The notes below the pieces were generated by a model that made no database searches, had not been told where the DNA came from, and worked only from the letters and a program-made list of their open reading frames with translations. From Tenacibaculum caenipelagi (GTDB lineage Bacteria > Bacteroidota > Bacteroidia > Flavobacteriales > Flavobacteriaceae): DNA of 64,000 nt. The translations under genes and the position numbers were made by a program. Numbering within the stretch: the first letter of the stretch is position 1; every line of letters begins with the position of its first letter. This document shows positions 42,314 through 51,338 of this stretch, one piece after another. The stretch covers positions 1-64,000 of the forward strand of contig NZ_SNYH01000004.1 of assembly GCF_004363005.1 (NCBI RefSeq). The letters run 5' to 3'.

Positions 42314-42901
42314 CTAATTCAGTTTTATGGTCGCACCTAATTTTTTGCGCTCATTTGAAATTTCAATTACAGCTAGGGATTTATTAGTGTCTTGTATCTT
42401 TTCAAAAGAAATCTTGTCAAAAATTTCTCCTTCTATCTTCATATCAGTAATACCTTTTAATTTTTTATCCTTGAAATCATTTAATTCAAATTCAATTGCT
42501 ATTCCAAAAGGTATTTGACTGGATTCAGTATGTACAGTTCCTTTTAACTTTTTGTTTAATAAAGAAAGTTGGTTGTAGTGTATGAGTATTAGAATGAAAG
42601 GTACTAAATAGAATAGATTAAAACTTAAAACCATTTTACCAAATGAAATACTGATACTTGATGAGTAAAATGTTAGTAAATTAAAGTTAACAGCTTCATT
42701 GATAAGAGTAGCAGATAAATACCAAATTAGTACTAATAAGATTAAATTTTCTTTAGTGTATTTAGATATAATCGAAACTGCAATACCAAATAGACTTAAA
42801 CCAATGCTTATATAATTATAGTCATTACTAATAAATGTGCTTAATAGTGTAATAATACAGGTTGCTATACAGTAATAAATAATAAAGTTAAATAGTTTCA
42901 T
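42314..42901 (-). CDS. Hypothetical membrane protein
   Basis: 195 residues, not recognised. About four hydrophobic segments occupy the first ~115 residues (FIIYYCIATCIITLLSTF, ISIGLSLFGIAVSIIS, LILLVLIWYLSATLI, LFYLVPFILILI). A soluble C-terminal part of about 75 residues, rich in Lys and Ile, follows. No motif seen. Single gene between the cysM remnant and short repeat R2. AT-rich like its neighbours. Confidence 0.6.
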   Translation of the reverse strand: MKLFNFIIYYCIATCIITLLSTFISNDYNYISIGLSLFGIAVSIISKYTKENLILLVLIWYLSATLINEAVNFNLLTFYSSSISISFGKMVLSFNLFYLVPFILILIHYNQLSLLNKKLKGTVHTESSQIPFGIAIEFELNDFKDKKLKGITDMKIEGEIFDKISFEKIQDTNKSLAVIEISNERKKLGATIKLN

Positions 42902-42935
42902 ATGATTTTTAAATAAGGTATTGAAGCTAGTAATT

Positions 42936-42988
42936 CTGAGTAAGTTTGGGTGTACTAGAATCCGCCGTAATTGCGGTTATACATTGTT
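42936..42988. repeat. Short array repeat R2 (right half)
   Basis: Ends with GAATCCGCCGTAATTGCGG, then TTATACATTGTT. This is the short-type right half also seen at 51157-51220 and 61465-61506. The GTT at 42986 is followed by AGG, which pairs with CCTAAC at 43842-43847 on the far side of the next gene. Confidence 0.65.
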
Positions 42989-43000
42989 AGGCATTGCTAT

Positions 43001-43834
43001 TTATGTTCCAATTCTAAATTCAGGTTCAATCCAGTCCTTTTCCCAGTTCAGTTTTTCTGAAATACAAAAAATTTGATGATGCTCTTTTAAATAGCCATTA
43101 ATAATTTCATTTTTTCCGCTGTTGTCGTTCAATGAAATCGCATTTTCAATTGAATAAGTCGCATTTTGGGTTAGATTAAAAGAACCAGTCCAAGCGGAAA
43201 CAGCTTTGTAGCTGAAATTTTCCACCTTTTCACTTTCTTTTACTCGGCAGAAAACCAAAAATTTGTTATGCATTCTCGGGAATGCTGGTTTTTTCTCTGA
43301 ATTATGATTTCCGACACATCTAATTCCGTCCACAGTTGGGTCAGCACAAACACTTAAATCTCCCATTGGTGACTTAAACATAAATCTCTCCATATCACAA
43401 TTTACTTGATTATATTTTTGTTGTAAAGTCGATTTCGAATCACTTTTATTTTTGTAATTCATGTCTGGTCTTAAAAAATCCTCTTTTTGAACTACAATTT
43501 GAACATTTTTGCATTTTGCTAAAGCGTTTAAAATTCGATAAGATGTTAACCAAGCAACACAGCCAACAATTAAGTCGTCCTTAAATTCTAAAATTTTGTC
43601 TATTAAAGTTTGCTCGATATTTCTAAAATGCGTTTCAACACTGTCAAAATTCGGTGAGTCTACTTTAGTTGAATTATTTTGAGAAACAATCATTTCATTC
43701 GCTCCGATTGAGTCAGTATAAAAACGGTCGTTGGGAATTACAAAGTCATTTAAATTTTCTTTAGTGTTTTTCATTTTTGTAAATTCTTTTTGTAATTCCG
43801 AAGAAGTCAATGGATGTTCTCGATGTTTTTTCAT
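43001..43834 (-). CDS. Phospholipase D-like domain protein
   Basis: 277 residues from the ATG at 43834 (MKKHREHPLTSSELQKEF). An ORF start at 43918 would add 28 residues encoded by repeat R3, so I reject it. A PLD-like catalytic site is visible: MHNKFLVF supplies the HxK, and GSFNLTQNA the downstream Gly-Ser/Asn segment. Only one HKD half is seen, as in PLD-like nucleases that act as dimers. Function could be nucleic-acid or lipid cleavage; some relatives belong to restriction or defence systems. Single-gene module between R2 and R3. Confidence 0.72.
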   Translation of the reverse strand: MKKHREHPLTSSELQKEFTKMKNTKENLNDFVIPNDRFYTDSIGANEMIVSQNNSTKVDSPNFDSVETHFRNIEQTLIDKILEFKDDLIVGCVAWLTSYRILNALAKCKNVQIVVQKEDFLRPDMNYKNKSDSKSTLQQKYNQVNCDMERFMFKSPMGDLSVCADPTVDGIRCVGNHNSEKKPAFPRMHNKFLVFCRVKESEKVENFSYKAVSAWTGSFNLTQNATYSIENAISLNDNSGKNEIINGYLKEHHQIFCISEKLNWEKDWIEPEFRIGT

Positions 43835-43844
43835 AGTTGTACCT

Positions 43845-43953
43845 AACGCCCAACTAAAATGAGTATGCGCCCCTGTGGCCAGGAACAGTCGAATTTCGTG
43901 TTTGCAACTTCCCTTCAAATAGCTCAGTTCACATATTCATTTTAGTGTTTGTT
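43845..43953. repeat. attC-like palindrome R3 (109 bp)
   Basis: AAC (43845) to GTT (43951). The outer stem pairs CAACTAAAATGA with TCATTTTAGTGTT. It overlaps the rejected N-terminus of the PLD-like ORF and the last codons of the following hydrolase. The module to its right opens GTTATCTGT and closes ACAGATAAC at 45065-45073. Confidence 0.75.
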
Positions 43954-45042
43954 ATCTGTTTTTTCTTTATCTAATAATTTTAAAACTTGTTCTATAGTAT
44001 CATAATTCGATTGATTTGTTCTATCCGTATTTGTCAATATTGCAATAAAACTAGTGTTAGTATAGTCTTTGGCAATTACGTTATATACACCAAATGATGG
44101 TCCGCCTCCTTTTTCGCTATACCAATCGGACTTATCTTTCGAACCATTTGTATGTGTCCGCCAGCCATATCCAAAATATTCACTTTGAGCAGATTTTGTG
44201 TGTAACTCCCAAAGCTTATTTCTATATTCTTCAGATAAAAGCTGATTAGTAATTAGAGACTGATACCACTTATACAAATCCTTCGTACTTGAATAACAGC
44301 CCGTTGCTCCTTTACCAATTGCTCGATTAAAAGATGGAGCAGGTTTTAATTCACCGTTGGTTCTGGTATATAATTTTGCTATAGGATTTTTTTCGGCTCC
44401 GAAATATCCCGAATGGTTCATTTTCAAAGGTTTAAAAATTTTCTCGACAAGAACCTCATTATATGGCTTACCCCTTAGCTTTTCGATTACCAATGAAAGT
44501 AAATAGTAGTTGGTGTCGGAATAATTATCACTAGTCCCTGCTTCAAAAAGTATTGGTTTTTGACATCTTTCAAACATTTCGGTTTTTGAAACTGAATCTA
44601 TGAATCCGGGACCATTTATAAATTCATTGTCTTCATAGAATTCTTGTAATCCTGAAGAATGGGAAAGTAAATGGTGAATGGTAATTGTCTTACCAATCCC
44701 CTTGTCATAATTAGGTAAATAGTTAAGTATGGAAGCGTTTAGATTCACTTTTCCTTCTTCAACCAACTGCATAATGAGTAATGCAGTAAATTGTTTGGAA
44801 ATTGAAGCTAAGTAAAAGCTGTGATCAGGTTTTAACTTTTGATTTGCTTCAAAGTCAAAAAAGCCAAAGGATTTGTTAATAATTACCTCCCCTTTGTGTG
44901 CAACCAAAATATTTCCATTGAAGTCATTTGATTCATATAACTCTTGAATTAGTTGCTCAATTTTGGAAGATTGCCCAACCGATTTATGAGGAAAAAAATA
45001 TAAGCCTGGCAAAGTAATTATTAGCAGTAAAATCCTATTCAT
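43942..45042 (-). CDS. Beta-lactamase-family serine hydrolase
   Basis: 366 residues. Signal peptide (about 23 residues, ending SVGQ). Class C/penicillin-binding-like domain: SxxK in ASISKQFTALL, YSDTNYYLL as the YxN-like motif, and HTNGSKDKSDWYSEKGGG near the end of the domain. Probably a periplasmic esterase or peptidase rather than an antibiotic-degrading enzyme. Its final codons (TDNKH-stop) lie inside repeat R3, so the C-terminus is partly repeat-derived. Confidence 0.85.
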   Translation of the reverse strand: MNRILLLIITLPGLYFFPHKSVGQSSKIEQLIQELYESNDFNGNILVAHKGEVIINKSFGFFDFEANQKLKPDHSFYLASISKQFTALLIMQLVEEGKVNLNASILNYLPNYDKGIGKTITIHHLLSHSSGLQEFYEDNEFINGPGFIDSVSKTEMFERCQKPILFEAGTSDNYSDTNYYLLSLVIEKLRGKPYNEVLVEKIFKPLKMNHSGYFGAEKNPIAKLYTRTNGELKPAPSFNRAIGKGATGCYSSTKDLYKWYQSLITNQLLSEEYRNKLWELHTKSAQSEYFGYGWRTHTNGSKDKSDWYSEKGGGPSFGVYNVIAKDYTNTSFIAILTNTDRTNQSNYDTIEQVLKLLDKEKTDNKH

Positions 45043-45070
45043 ATGATCGAGCTGTTTTTTTATTACAGAT

Positions 45071-45194
45071 AACGGTTTTGTGTATGATTAGTGGCGTGTT
45101 TAAGCACCTAATTTAGCAAATAAAAACTGAATAGAAAATCCGCGAGGATTTTCGTAAGTAGGCGATAACCAAGCCATTAATTATACACGGTGTT
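45071..45194. repeat. attC-like palindrome R4 (124 bp)
   Basis: AAC (45071) to GTT (45192). The outer stem pairs GTGTATGATTAGTGGC with GCCATTAATTATACAC (two or three mismatches). The centre holds the perfect palindrome GAAAATCCGCGAGGATTTTC. Nearly the same sequence recurs at R11. Confidence 0.85.
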
Positions 45195-45206
45195 GGCATT
45201 AGTATT

Positions 45207-46991
45207 TTAATTAAAAAGTTTAAATATTTCTCCTTGTTTGGCTCCTTTCACTTCTACACAATTTGCTCCATCTCTTTGATACATTTTATCATTAAAGTAA
45301 ATTGGTTCAACTCCACATTGAACTTCTATCATTAAAATAGTCATTCCGTGATAAGTAATCGGTGTAATTGATTTAGAAATTTTAGTTCGCAAATCACTTG
45401 GTAGTGAACTATCTGAAATTTTCTTTGTTATGAAACTGATATAGTCATCTAAACTAACTCCTTTAAGTATTGCTTCTCTTTCTAGTCCAACAATTCCAAA
45501 TCCATTGTATCTAGGAACATTTTTTAGTAAATCTAATTTCTCCACTTGAAGAGTGTCAGATTCTTCATCTGTAACACCAAGAAATAAATATCCTGTTTTT
45601 TCTTTGCCAAGATTCGCTAAAGCAGCAATGTTTTTTAGAATCTTATTTTCAAAAACCTTTTCCTCAAATTTGCGTTCTTTTGGATTAAGAGAGTATAGAC
45701 CTTGTTTGAAATCATAGACAGCACTTTCTACTTTTGAACGCATTAAATATACTTGAAAGTCAATTGTATAAGTAGATGCACTTCTAAAGGTTAATTTTGA
45801 TTTTTTAAAATAGTCAATAATTAGAGCTTTACATATTTTAATATTTTCTAATCTGCCAGCGCTAGTGGTATAATTTCCTTTTCCTTTTGGAAGTTTTTTA
45901 TGTAAATTATCTATTGCTTTTTTAATGTTTTTATAATCAAAAGGATGCATATTTTGATTTATCATTAAATCATAAAATGCCATAAATAAAGTATAAAAAG
46001 CCTCTTTTACTGGATTTCCTCCAGCTGAAGGGTTTAAAATGTTTTTAAGTCGTGCTCCTTCAATTTGATGGTCGGCAAAGTTGAATAACTCAGATATAAC
46101 TATTTTAATATCCTGACTGATGTTATCAAATCCAATAGCGTTTAATTTTAGTTCTATTTCGCTTGATTTATCTTTTTCTCCAATTCCATAATAATTGTCA
46201 AATTCTTTTTTATTCGCAGGAAATGGACTCCCTAGCAATATGGATAATACAATATCAGCAATGAATTGCTCGTCTTCACTTTCTCGAAGGTCAGAAACTC
46301 GTAAAACTCCGTGTTTACACCAAAAAGTGTTTTCTGCTGAAATACCATAACCAAATGAAGATTGTTTAGAATCAATACTAATTTCTGGCATTTCTGCTAA
46401 CAATAAGACATCTTTGGAAGCATCTCCTCGTATTTCAGAAGCTAATGTTCTAATAATTGACGAAAATTTAGAGGTATTTCCTGCTTGTCTAACTTCTTGA
46501 GGTGATAAGTGTCGTCCACTTGCATTAATTCTTCGAAAGGTTTCATTAATATCATCATAACTATTCGATTTGAAAATAGTAGCAGGAAAAGGATAAGATA
46601 TAAAAGAAGATACTTCGTCTTGCGTTATGAAATCTACTCCTGTTTTACTTTTAAAAACTCCTTTGTCAGCTTGTGATTGAGCAAATGTATAGTCCTTTAC
46701 ATTAAAGAAAATTTCTTTTCCTTCTCGAATAATTGGAAATTGATTCTCTATAAACCCAAAGAAAGCATTTAGCCTTTGCATTCCATCAATTATTTCAAAT
46801 TTTCCATCTTCTACAGAAGCTAACAAAATTAGAGGAACAGGATACTTTGAAAGTATAGAATCTATTAATTTTTGTTTTTCATTTATTGTCCAAACTAATT
46901 TTCGTTGATATCGTCTGTTAACCAAAAGCATATTTTTACGATGTAATTCATATGCCTCCATTATTGTCATTCCTCTTGGTGATTGAATCAT
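45207..46991 (-). CDS. DUF262 (GmrSD-type) protein with C-terminal AlbA_2/Schlafen-like domain
   Basis: 594 residues. N-terminal DUF262: NRRYQRKLVWTINEKQKLID, PLILLASVEDG, EIIDGMQRLNAFFGF (the (I/V)DGQQR nucleotide-binding signature with Met for Gln), then ETFRRINASGRHLSPQEVRQ. The C-terminal ~170 residues resemble a Schlafen AlbA_2 domain (KTGYLFLGVTDEE, YNGFGIVGLEREAI, CGVEPIYFNDKMYQRDG). DUF262 occurs in GmrSD-type anti-phage nucleases; a defence role here is inference. A complete module with inverted ends GTTGGCATTA/TAATGCCAAC. Confidence 0.85.
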   Translation of the reverse strand: MIQSPRGMTIMEAYELHRKNMLLVNRRYQRKLVWTINEKQKLIDSILSKYPVPLILLASVEDGKFEIIDGMQRLNAFFGFIENQFPIIREGKEIFFNVKDYTFAQSQADKGVFKSKTGVDFITQDEVSSFISYPFPATIFKSNSYDDINETFRRINASGRHLSPQEVRQAGNTSKFSSIIRTLASEIRGDASKDVLLLAEMPEISIDSKQSSFGYGISAENTFWCKHGVLRVSDLRESEDEQFIADIVLSILLGSPFPANKKEFDNYYGIGEKDKSSEIELKLNAIGFDNISQDIKIVISELFNFADHQIEGARLKNILNPSAGGNPVKEAFYTLFMAFYDLMINQNMHPFDYKNIKKAIDNLHKKLPKGKGNYTTSAGRLENIKICKALIIDYFKKSKLTFRSASTYTIDFQVYLMRSKVESAVYDFKQGLYSLNPKERKFEEKVFENKILKNIAALANLGKEKTGYLFLGVTDEESDTLQVEKLDLLKNVPRYNGFGIVGLEREAILKGVSLDDYISFITKKISDSSLPSDLRTKISKSITPITYHGMTILMIEVQCGVEPIYFNDKMYQRDGANCVEVKGAKQGEIFKLFN

Positions 46992-47029
46992 ATTTCTTTA
47001 TTAGTTCGGTTGTTTTTTATATTAATGCC

Positions 47030-47120
47030 AACTTGTTTATATACAGAATAAACTTCCTGTTATATTCCTTTTATGGCGGTATAAGCAGAAGTTTTTAGCA
47101 ATTTTATTCTTTTATTTAAG
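47030..47120. repeat. Left half of a long-type array repeat (R5)
   Basis: AACTTGTTTATATACAGAAT at 47030, then AGAAGTTTTTAGCAATTTTA, matching the left part of R13 and R16. The right half with a terminal GTT is missing. The last ~65 bases up to the next gene show no recognisable repeat. Confidence 0.65.
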
Positions 47121-47188
47121 TCTCTAATATAAATAAAAAATCACACAAAATACAGTGATCAAAAGAGTGAGTACTAACGACAAACACC

Positions 47189-47533
47189 TTATTTATTTTC
47201 ATCCCAATGAAACTTATGTATAATTCGGTGAATGATAGGACTCATTAATATTCCCAAAGAAGCTATAAATACCAATCCAGCATAAAGCCCATAGATACCT
47301 GCAAAAATATGTCCGTTTTGAGAACTTGGCTTTTCAATAAGTCCTAAGCCTGATAACATGATAGATGAATGTAAAAAAGATTCGCTTAACGTTAAGTTTT
47401 CAAAAGTCGTAAATCCTAAAATTCCAATTAAAAGTGAAAAGAGAATCAGCAGTAAGATCCCCCAAAAGTGTTTTAATAGCCTGATATAGAATCTTTTTTT
47501 GTTAATAGGAGTTTCTGTTCTTTTTTCGTACAT
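47189..47533 (-). CDS. Hypothetical small membrane protein
   Basis: 114 residues with two or three hydrophobic segments (HFWGILLLILFSLLIGILGF, AGIYGLYAGLVFIASLGIL) and a basic N-terminus. The pattern recalls two-helix channel-like or potassium-channel-pore-like proteins but no selectivity filter is visible. Not recognised further. Flanked by a half repeat on one side and ~160 plain bases on the other. Confidence 0.6.
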   Translation of the reverse strand: MYEKRTETPINKKRFYIRLLKHFWGILLLILFSLLIGILGFTTFENLTLSESFLHSSIMLSGLGLIEKPSSQNGHIFAGIYGLYAGLVFIASLGILMSPIIHRIIHKFHWDENK

Positions 47534-47693
47534 GGTTTAATTTTATAGATTACCCCTAATTTAGCAATTAATTTTATACAGTATTACTGCATATTTTTAT
47601 TTCAGAAAATTAGTTGTGTGATTTGATTTCCAATTTTTAATTAAGTTTTTTAGTCAATTTTAGAGACATAACCAACGAGATAGGTAACTGCTC

Positions 47694-48206
47694 TTATTCC
47701 TTTTGTTCTGATTGTTTAACTACATTATAAAAATTATAATCTGTATTGGTAGCATCGGTAATTCCAACATTTCTGCCAATAGTTACTATTTGCCCTCTAT
47801 GATAAGTACCGTGATTAATTACTTGCATCAAATATTCATATTTCGGAAGTTCACATTGAAACCAAGGGCTTTCGATTTTAACCAACTTCATAAGGTCTTT
47901 TTCTGAAAAGGAATGGATTAATTCAGATAAACGTTGAGAACTTTTCAGCCATCCGTCCATTATTTGTTCTGTACTTAAATCCTCAACTTTCTGTTCATTA
48001 TTTGTTTTAGGTTCTTCTGCTAGAATGGAATACCAATACTCTTCAGTATCTGAAATATGTTTAATGGTTTTGAGAATGGTCGAAAAACTTGAAGGAACTT
48101 CTTTAGTAAGAATCTCATCCGGTTTTGTTGAAAGCCATTTGGTGAATTTTTGAGTGTTCCAAAAATTATAATCAGTATAGTTTGTTGCTAATTTTGTTAG
48201 TGCCAT
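47694..48206 (-). CDS. DinB-family (DUF1572/DfsB-like) protein
   Basis: 170 residues of the DinB/YfiT four-helix bundle superfamily. Metal-ligand histidines are seen in KHISDTEEYW, and in NHGTYHRGQI near the C-terminus. The family binds a divalent metal and includes thiol transferases; the exact reaction is unknown. It pairs with the YdeI-like gene 20 bp upstream in one module. DinB-type genes are common cargo in cassette arrays. A second DinB is at 50554. Confidence 0.85.
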   Translation of the reverse strand: MALTKLATNYTDYNFWNTQKFTKWLSTKPDEILTKEVPSSFSTILKTIKHISDTEEYWYSILAEEPKTNNEQKVEDLSTEQIMDGWLKSSQRLSELIHSFSEKDLMKLVKIESPWFQCELPKYEYLMQVINHGTYHRGQIVTIGRNVGITDATNTDYNFYNVVKQSEQKE

Positions 48207-48226
48207 TTTTTTTGTTTTTTAGTTAT

Positions 48227-48709
48227 TTACGGTTTGTCTCGCCCAATAAATCTGGTATTTCCCAGCAGAAATTCGATAGCTCGTTCTACATTTCTATCAA
48301 TACTTTTTTCTGTTTTCAGAAATGATAAATACCTCAATATTTCTTTTTGTAGAGAAGGAGTTAAATGATCGAATATCTTTCTTGCTTTTTCATTTTCGTT
48401 CAACGCCTTTCTAAATTTTGGATGAAAGGGTATTTTTCTTTCGTTCGGGTCAAATTCGATTTCAATTCTTACTATTTCTCCAACTTCTTTTTTTGCAGAT
48501 TTCCTCATTGGAGTGTTTAAATAAAGTCGCCAATGACCACTGTATTTTATCAGAGTTTGCTCAAATTCGTTTCCTTCAACTTTGATACGAATAGGAATCT
48601 TTCCTTTATCTTTTCCAGCCTTTTCAAAAATATAATTCAAAATGTAATCTGGGACAAAAACGAAAGGGTTAATTCCTATAATTTCAATTTTAGCTTTAAA
48701 TTCTTTCAT
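48227..48709 (-). CDS. YdeI/OmpD-associated family protein with DUF1905 domain
   Basis: 160 residues. The N-terminal DUF1905 barrel (AKIEIIGINPFVFVPDYIL, IPIRIKVEGNEFEQTLIK, LYLNTPMRKSAKKEVGEIV) is followed by a helical YdeI-like tail (FRKALNENEKARKIFDHL, LSFLKTEKSIDRNVERAIEFL). Function poorly known; relatives are annotated as bacteriocin protection. Same transcript as the DinB gene downstream. Confidence 0.82.
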   Translation of the reverse strand: MKEFKAKIEIIGINPFVFVPDYILNYIFEKAGKDKGKIPIRIKVEGNEFEQTLIKYSGHWRLYLNTPMRKSAKKEVGEIVRIEIEFDPNERKIPFHPKFRKALNENEKARKIFDHLTPSLQKEILRYLSFLKTEKSIDRNVERAIEFLLGNTRFIGRDKP

Positions 48710-48740
48710 TTCAACTATTTATTTTAAGTAGTTTTTTGTC

Positions 48741-48835
48741 AACAATCTCGGCTATGAGAATGGTTGAGTAGGGGCGCACTTGACTTTGCAAGTACTTTTG
48801 TTTAGAATGTGCTTTTTCCTTTCACAAACCATTTT
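48741..48835. repeat. Decayed array repeat R6
   Basis: Starts AACAATCTCGGCTATGAG, close to R15 (AACGGTTTCGGCTATGAG), and includes GCAAGTAC. The right half and terminal GTT are not recognisable. Confidence 0.6.
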
Positions 48836-49201
48836 TTATTCCTTTAATTTAAAATACGGATTATAAATCAGTCCGATTATATTTCCAAAAGGATCTTTAA
48901 CGGTTGCGGTCATTAATTCTCCTCCAACATTATAAGGTTTTTCGTTTTCGGTTGCCCCCATTTTAACCAATCGGTCGTACGTTTCTTGAATTTTATCCAC
49001 TCCCCAATAAGAAATAACACTTTCAATCTTATCGGTTGTCGGGTTATCTTCTGGTTGAAGACCTAATTCATAGCCTCCAATGTCGAACCCAACATAATAG
49101 GGTTCTTGAAAGTACGGTTTTGTACCAAAGGCTTTTGAGTACCATTCCGTAGCTTTTTCAATATTTCCAACTTTATAAATTGTTGTTCTTAGTCCAAGCA
49201 T
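48836..49201 (-). CDS. Glyoxalase/VOC superfamily protein
   Basis: 121 residues, one pair of beta-alpha-beta-beta-beta modules. Visible: TTIYKVGNIEKATEWYSKAFG, then GFDIGGYELGLQPED, ending TATVKDPFGNIIGLIYNP. VOC proteins include metal-dependent dioxygenases, isomerases and antibiotic-binding proteins; no substrate can be named. It overlaps nothing and lies 5 bp after the stop of the upstream hydrolase, so they share a module. Confidence 0.87.
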   Translation of the reverse strand: MLGLRTTIYKVGNIEKATEWYSKAFGTKPYFQEPYYVGFDIGGYELGLQPEDNPTTDKIESVISYWGVDKIQETYDRLVKMGATENEKPYNVGGELMTATVKDPFGNIIGLIYNPYFKLKE

Positions 49202-49206
49202 ATTTT

Positions 49207-50412
49207 TTATTTTATATTATCATAAGGAATGTAGTCTTCCCAGTACCAAGGCGTGTAAATATCTCCGATTCCTATTTTAAGAACTTCTTTAAAAATACTT
49301 TCTGCATTATCGCTATTCGACATTATGAGAATTCCAATATGTTTTTCTGGAAAAAGAATTGAATAGTGTTGAAAACCTTCTCCGTGTCCTTCTTTAAAAT
49401 ATCCGTGACCATATGGTGATGTTAAAATACCCCATCCCAAACCATAATTCAAATCGATACTATCATTTTCGTTTGTTTTTTCTAATGAAAGTGGTCCGAA
49501 TTGCTTTTTTGAATTAATCCGAATATTGGGTGAAAACATCAATTGGGTAACAGAAGAATTGTTAGCGTATAAATCAAGTATTTTGGCTAAGAATTTCGAG
49601 TAATCTACGGGTGTTGTAGACATAGAGCCTGCAGCTGTTGTTTCATCTGCCTTATCTATATCAATTACATTTTGTTTTTTTGTATGCCCATTGCAATAGT
49701 TGTTTTCAAAGCGTTTTTGCCATAAATAGCTGGTCATACCCATTTTTAAAGGATTAAAAACATGTTCTTTAGCCAACTGTTCCAATCCTTTTCCTGTCAT
49801 ATTCTCTATAGCATATTGTAATAACATCATTCCTTCTCCAGAATAGCCGTATTCAGTTCCGGGATCAAAGAAAAATAAGATATCTCCTTCTGGAGTAAAC
49901 TTTCCAGTTCTACTTAACCATCTCCAATTAGGAAAACCTGTAGTATGTGATAAACACATTCGTGCAGTTATTTTCTTATACCGTTCATCGTTAGCAAGAT
50001 TTTTAAAACCTCTCCATTCTTTTTCAAGTTGCAATTCAGGAATAGGAACGTCAAAATATTCTTGCAGTGGCCTATCTAAATCAATAATTCCCTCATTAGC
50101 CAGTTGTGTCACTAAATAACCAAAAACAGCTTTACTTAATGAAGCTCCATAAAACACATGGTGAATACTTAAGCTGTCTTTTTCAGTAAGGTTTGAGTAG
50201 CCAAATGCTTTTTGATAAGTAACAGTATCTTGGTTAAAAATGGTAACTGTTAACCCTGTAACATTTGCTATATCAACAAGGGTTTTAAAACTAGAGTCTA
50301 ATTTAACTCTTGTTATTGATGAGCCATCTAGTCGCTGAATTTGTTTTCTCTCTATTTTTTTTGAACAACTAGTGATTATAGATAGTATGATTATTATTCT
50401 TAAGTATTTCAT
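49207..50412 (-). CDS. Beta-lactamase-family serine hydrolase lipoprotein
   Basis: 401 residues with a lipoprotein signal (IITSC at about residues 12-16). Class C-like hydrolase: GASLSKAVFGYLVT (SxxK), YGYSGEGMMLL (YxG variant of YxN), HGEGFQHYSILFPEK near the C-terminus (HxG). Probably a membrane-anchored periplasmic esterase or D-peptidase. Cotranscribed with the VOC gene. The group differs from the hydrolase at 43942. Confidence 0.85.
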   Translation of the reverse strand: MKYLRIIIILSIITSCSKKIERKQIQRLDGSSITRVKLDSSFKTLVDIANVTGLTVTIFNQDTVTYQKAFGYSNLTEKDSLSIHHVFYGASLSKAVFGYLVTQLANEGIIDLDRPLQEYFDVPIPELQLEKEWRGFKNLANDERYKKITARMCLSHTTGFPNWRWLSRTGKFTPEGDILFFFDPGTEYGYSGEGMMLLQYAIENMTGKGLEQLAKEHVFNPLKMGMTSYLWQKRFENNYCNGHTKKQNVIDIDKADETTAAGSMSTTPVDYSKFLAKILDLYANNSSVTQLMFSPNIRINSKKQFGPLSLEKTNENDSIDLNYGLGWGILTSPYGHGYFKEGHGEGFQHYSILFPEKHIGILIMSNSDNAESIFKEVLKIGIGDIYTPWYWEDYIPYDNIK

Positions 50413-50429
50413 ATTTCAATATTAAGTAA

Positions 50430-50523
50430 AACGGCAAAGGTTTTGGCTATGGTTTCGTTACATGAGAATCCGCAAGAATTTTAAGAAGTAGGCGAGAACA
50501 AGCAAATATTTACAGTCATTGTT
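50430..50523. repeat. attC-like palindrome R7 (94 bp)
   Basis: AAC (50430) to GTT (50521). Contains GGTTTTGGCTATGG, GAATCCGCAAGAATTTTAAG and AGGCGAGAACAAGCAA as in the other members, but is about 30 bp shorter in the left half. The next module opens GTTAGCAA and closes TTGCTAAC at 51090-51097. Confidence 0.75.
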
Positions 50524-50553
50524 AGCAATAAGATTAATTGATTTGTTAATTCT

Positions 50554-51075
50554 TTATTTATCTAGCGGAAAATATCTTTCTTTTATAATGTTGAAATGAT
50601 GAATTTGATGTGCCGTTATTGTCAGACCAATTGTGTATAGAGGCATTTCGTATTCAAAAAAGACACAATTTGTTTCGAGAATATTTCGATTAAAAGACTT
50701 AAACATCATAATGGTTGATTGACGTACAATTCGAAGTTCATTTATCAATTGTTCAATTGTCAATTCATCTGCATTTGAGTTTTTACCCATTATTTCCTGA
50801 TCGAGTGCTTCAGGAATATGTCCTTCATTACGAGCAAAAAGTATAGAACGATAGCACCAAATCCTTTCCCAATCTATCAAATGCTGTAGTATTTTATGAA
50901 TAGACCATTTATCTTTTTCATATGTTTTTAAACCAATTCTCTTTAATTTAGCAATATCCAATTCATTAATTTTCGCTAAACTTAGTTCAAAAGCCTCGTT
51001 GAGTTCAATATCGCCATTAAGGCTTAAAACGTATTCTAAAAATCCTGGATTTTTTTTGATTTCTGATTTTTCCAT
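50554..51075 (-). CDS. DinB-family protein
   Basis: 173 residues, DinB-like four-helix bundle: WSIHKILQHLIDWERIWCYR (first ligand His), EQLINELRIVRQSTIMMFKS and HQIHHFNIIKERYFPL at the C-terminus (ligand histidines). Reaction unknown. A complete single-gene module: flanks GTTAGCAA and TTGCTAAC are perfect inverted repeats. Not a close copy of the DinB gene at 47694. Confidence 0.86.
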   Translation of the reverse strand: MEKSEIKKNPGFLEYVLSLNGDIELNEAFELSLAKINELDIAKLKRIGLKTYEKDKWSIHKILQHLIDWERIWCYRSILFARNEGHIPEALDQEIMGKNSNADELTIEQLINELRIVRQSTIMMFKSFNRNILETNCVFFEYEMPLYTIGLTITAHQIHHFNIIKERYFPLDK

Positions 51076-51094
51076 TATAGCTATTTTGGTTGCT

Positions 51095-51220
51095 AACGTC
51101 TTGTGTAATTATTAGTTGCGGTTTTAAATTTACGTTTTTAATTTAAAAAAACTAAACTAAGTAATTAATGAATGGATTCAGGTGTAGTCTAATTCGTTGT
51201 AATTACGATTATATATTGTT
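51095..51220. repeat. attC-like palindrome R8 (126 bp)
   Basis: AAC (51095) to GTT (51218). The left half resembles R4 (TCTTGTGTAATTATTAGTTGC); the right half is the short type (TTCGTTGTAATTACGATTATA). A hybrid of two subfamilies. The truncated lipoprotein reading frame enters its right end. Confidence 0.7.
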
Positions 51221-51310
51221 TACCTGTTGGTAATATTTTTTAAAGTTCTCTTGTGCAGAACAACTTGAAATAATAAATATTAAAATGAGAAGTGTGATGT
51301 TTTGTTTCAT
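51209..51310 (-). pseudogene. Truncated lipoprotein gene (signal peptide only)
   Basis: The ATG at 51310 opens a 33-codon frame with a clear lipoprotein signal (MKQNITLLILIFIISSCSAQ). After about eleven more residues the frame runs past the GTT of repeat R8 and stops inside it. It looks like the 5' end of a secreted-protein gene whose remainder was lost when the repeat junction formed. It is 28 bp downstream of the C45-like gene. Confidence 0.65.
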
Positions 51311-51338
51311 GCTCAATTTTTTTAGCTTGTGCACCATA

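Noticed and set aside
43835..43918. N-terminal 28 residues of the PLD-like frame
   Set aside because: They are encoded by the palindromic repeat R3 and have no counterpart expected in the family.
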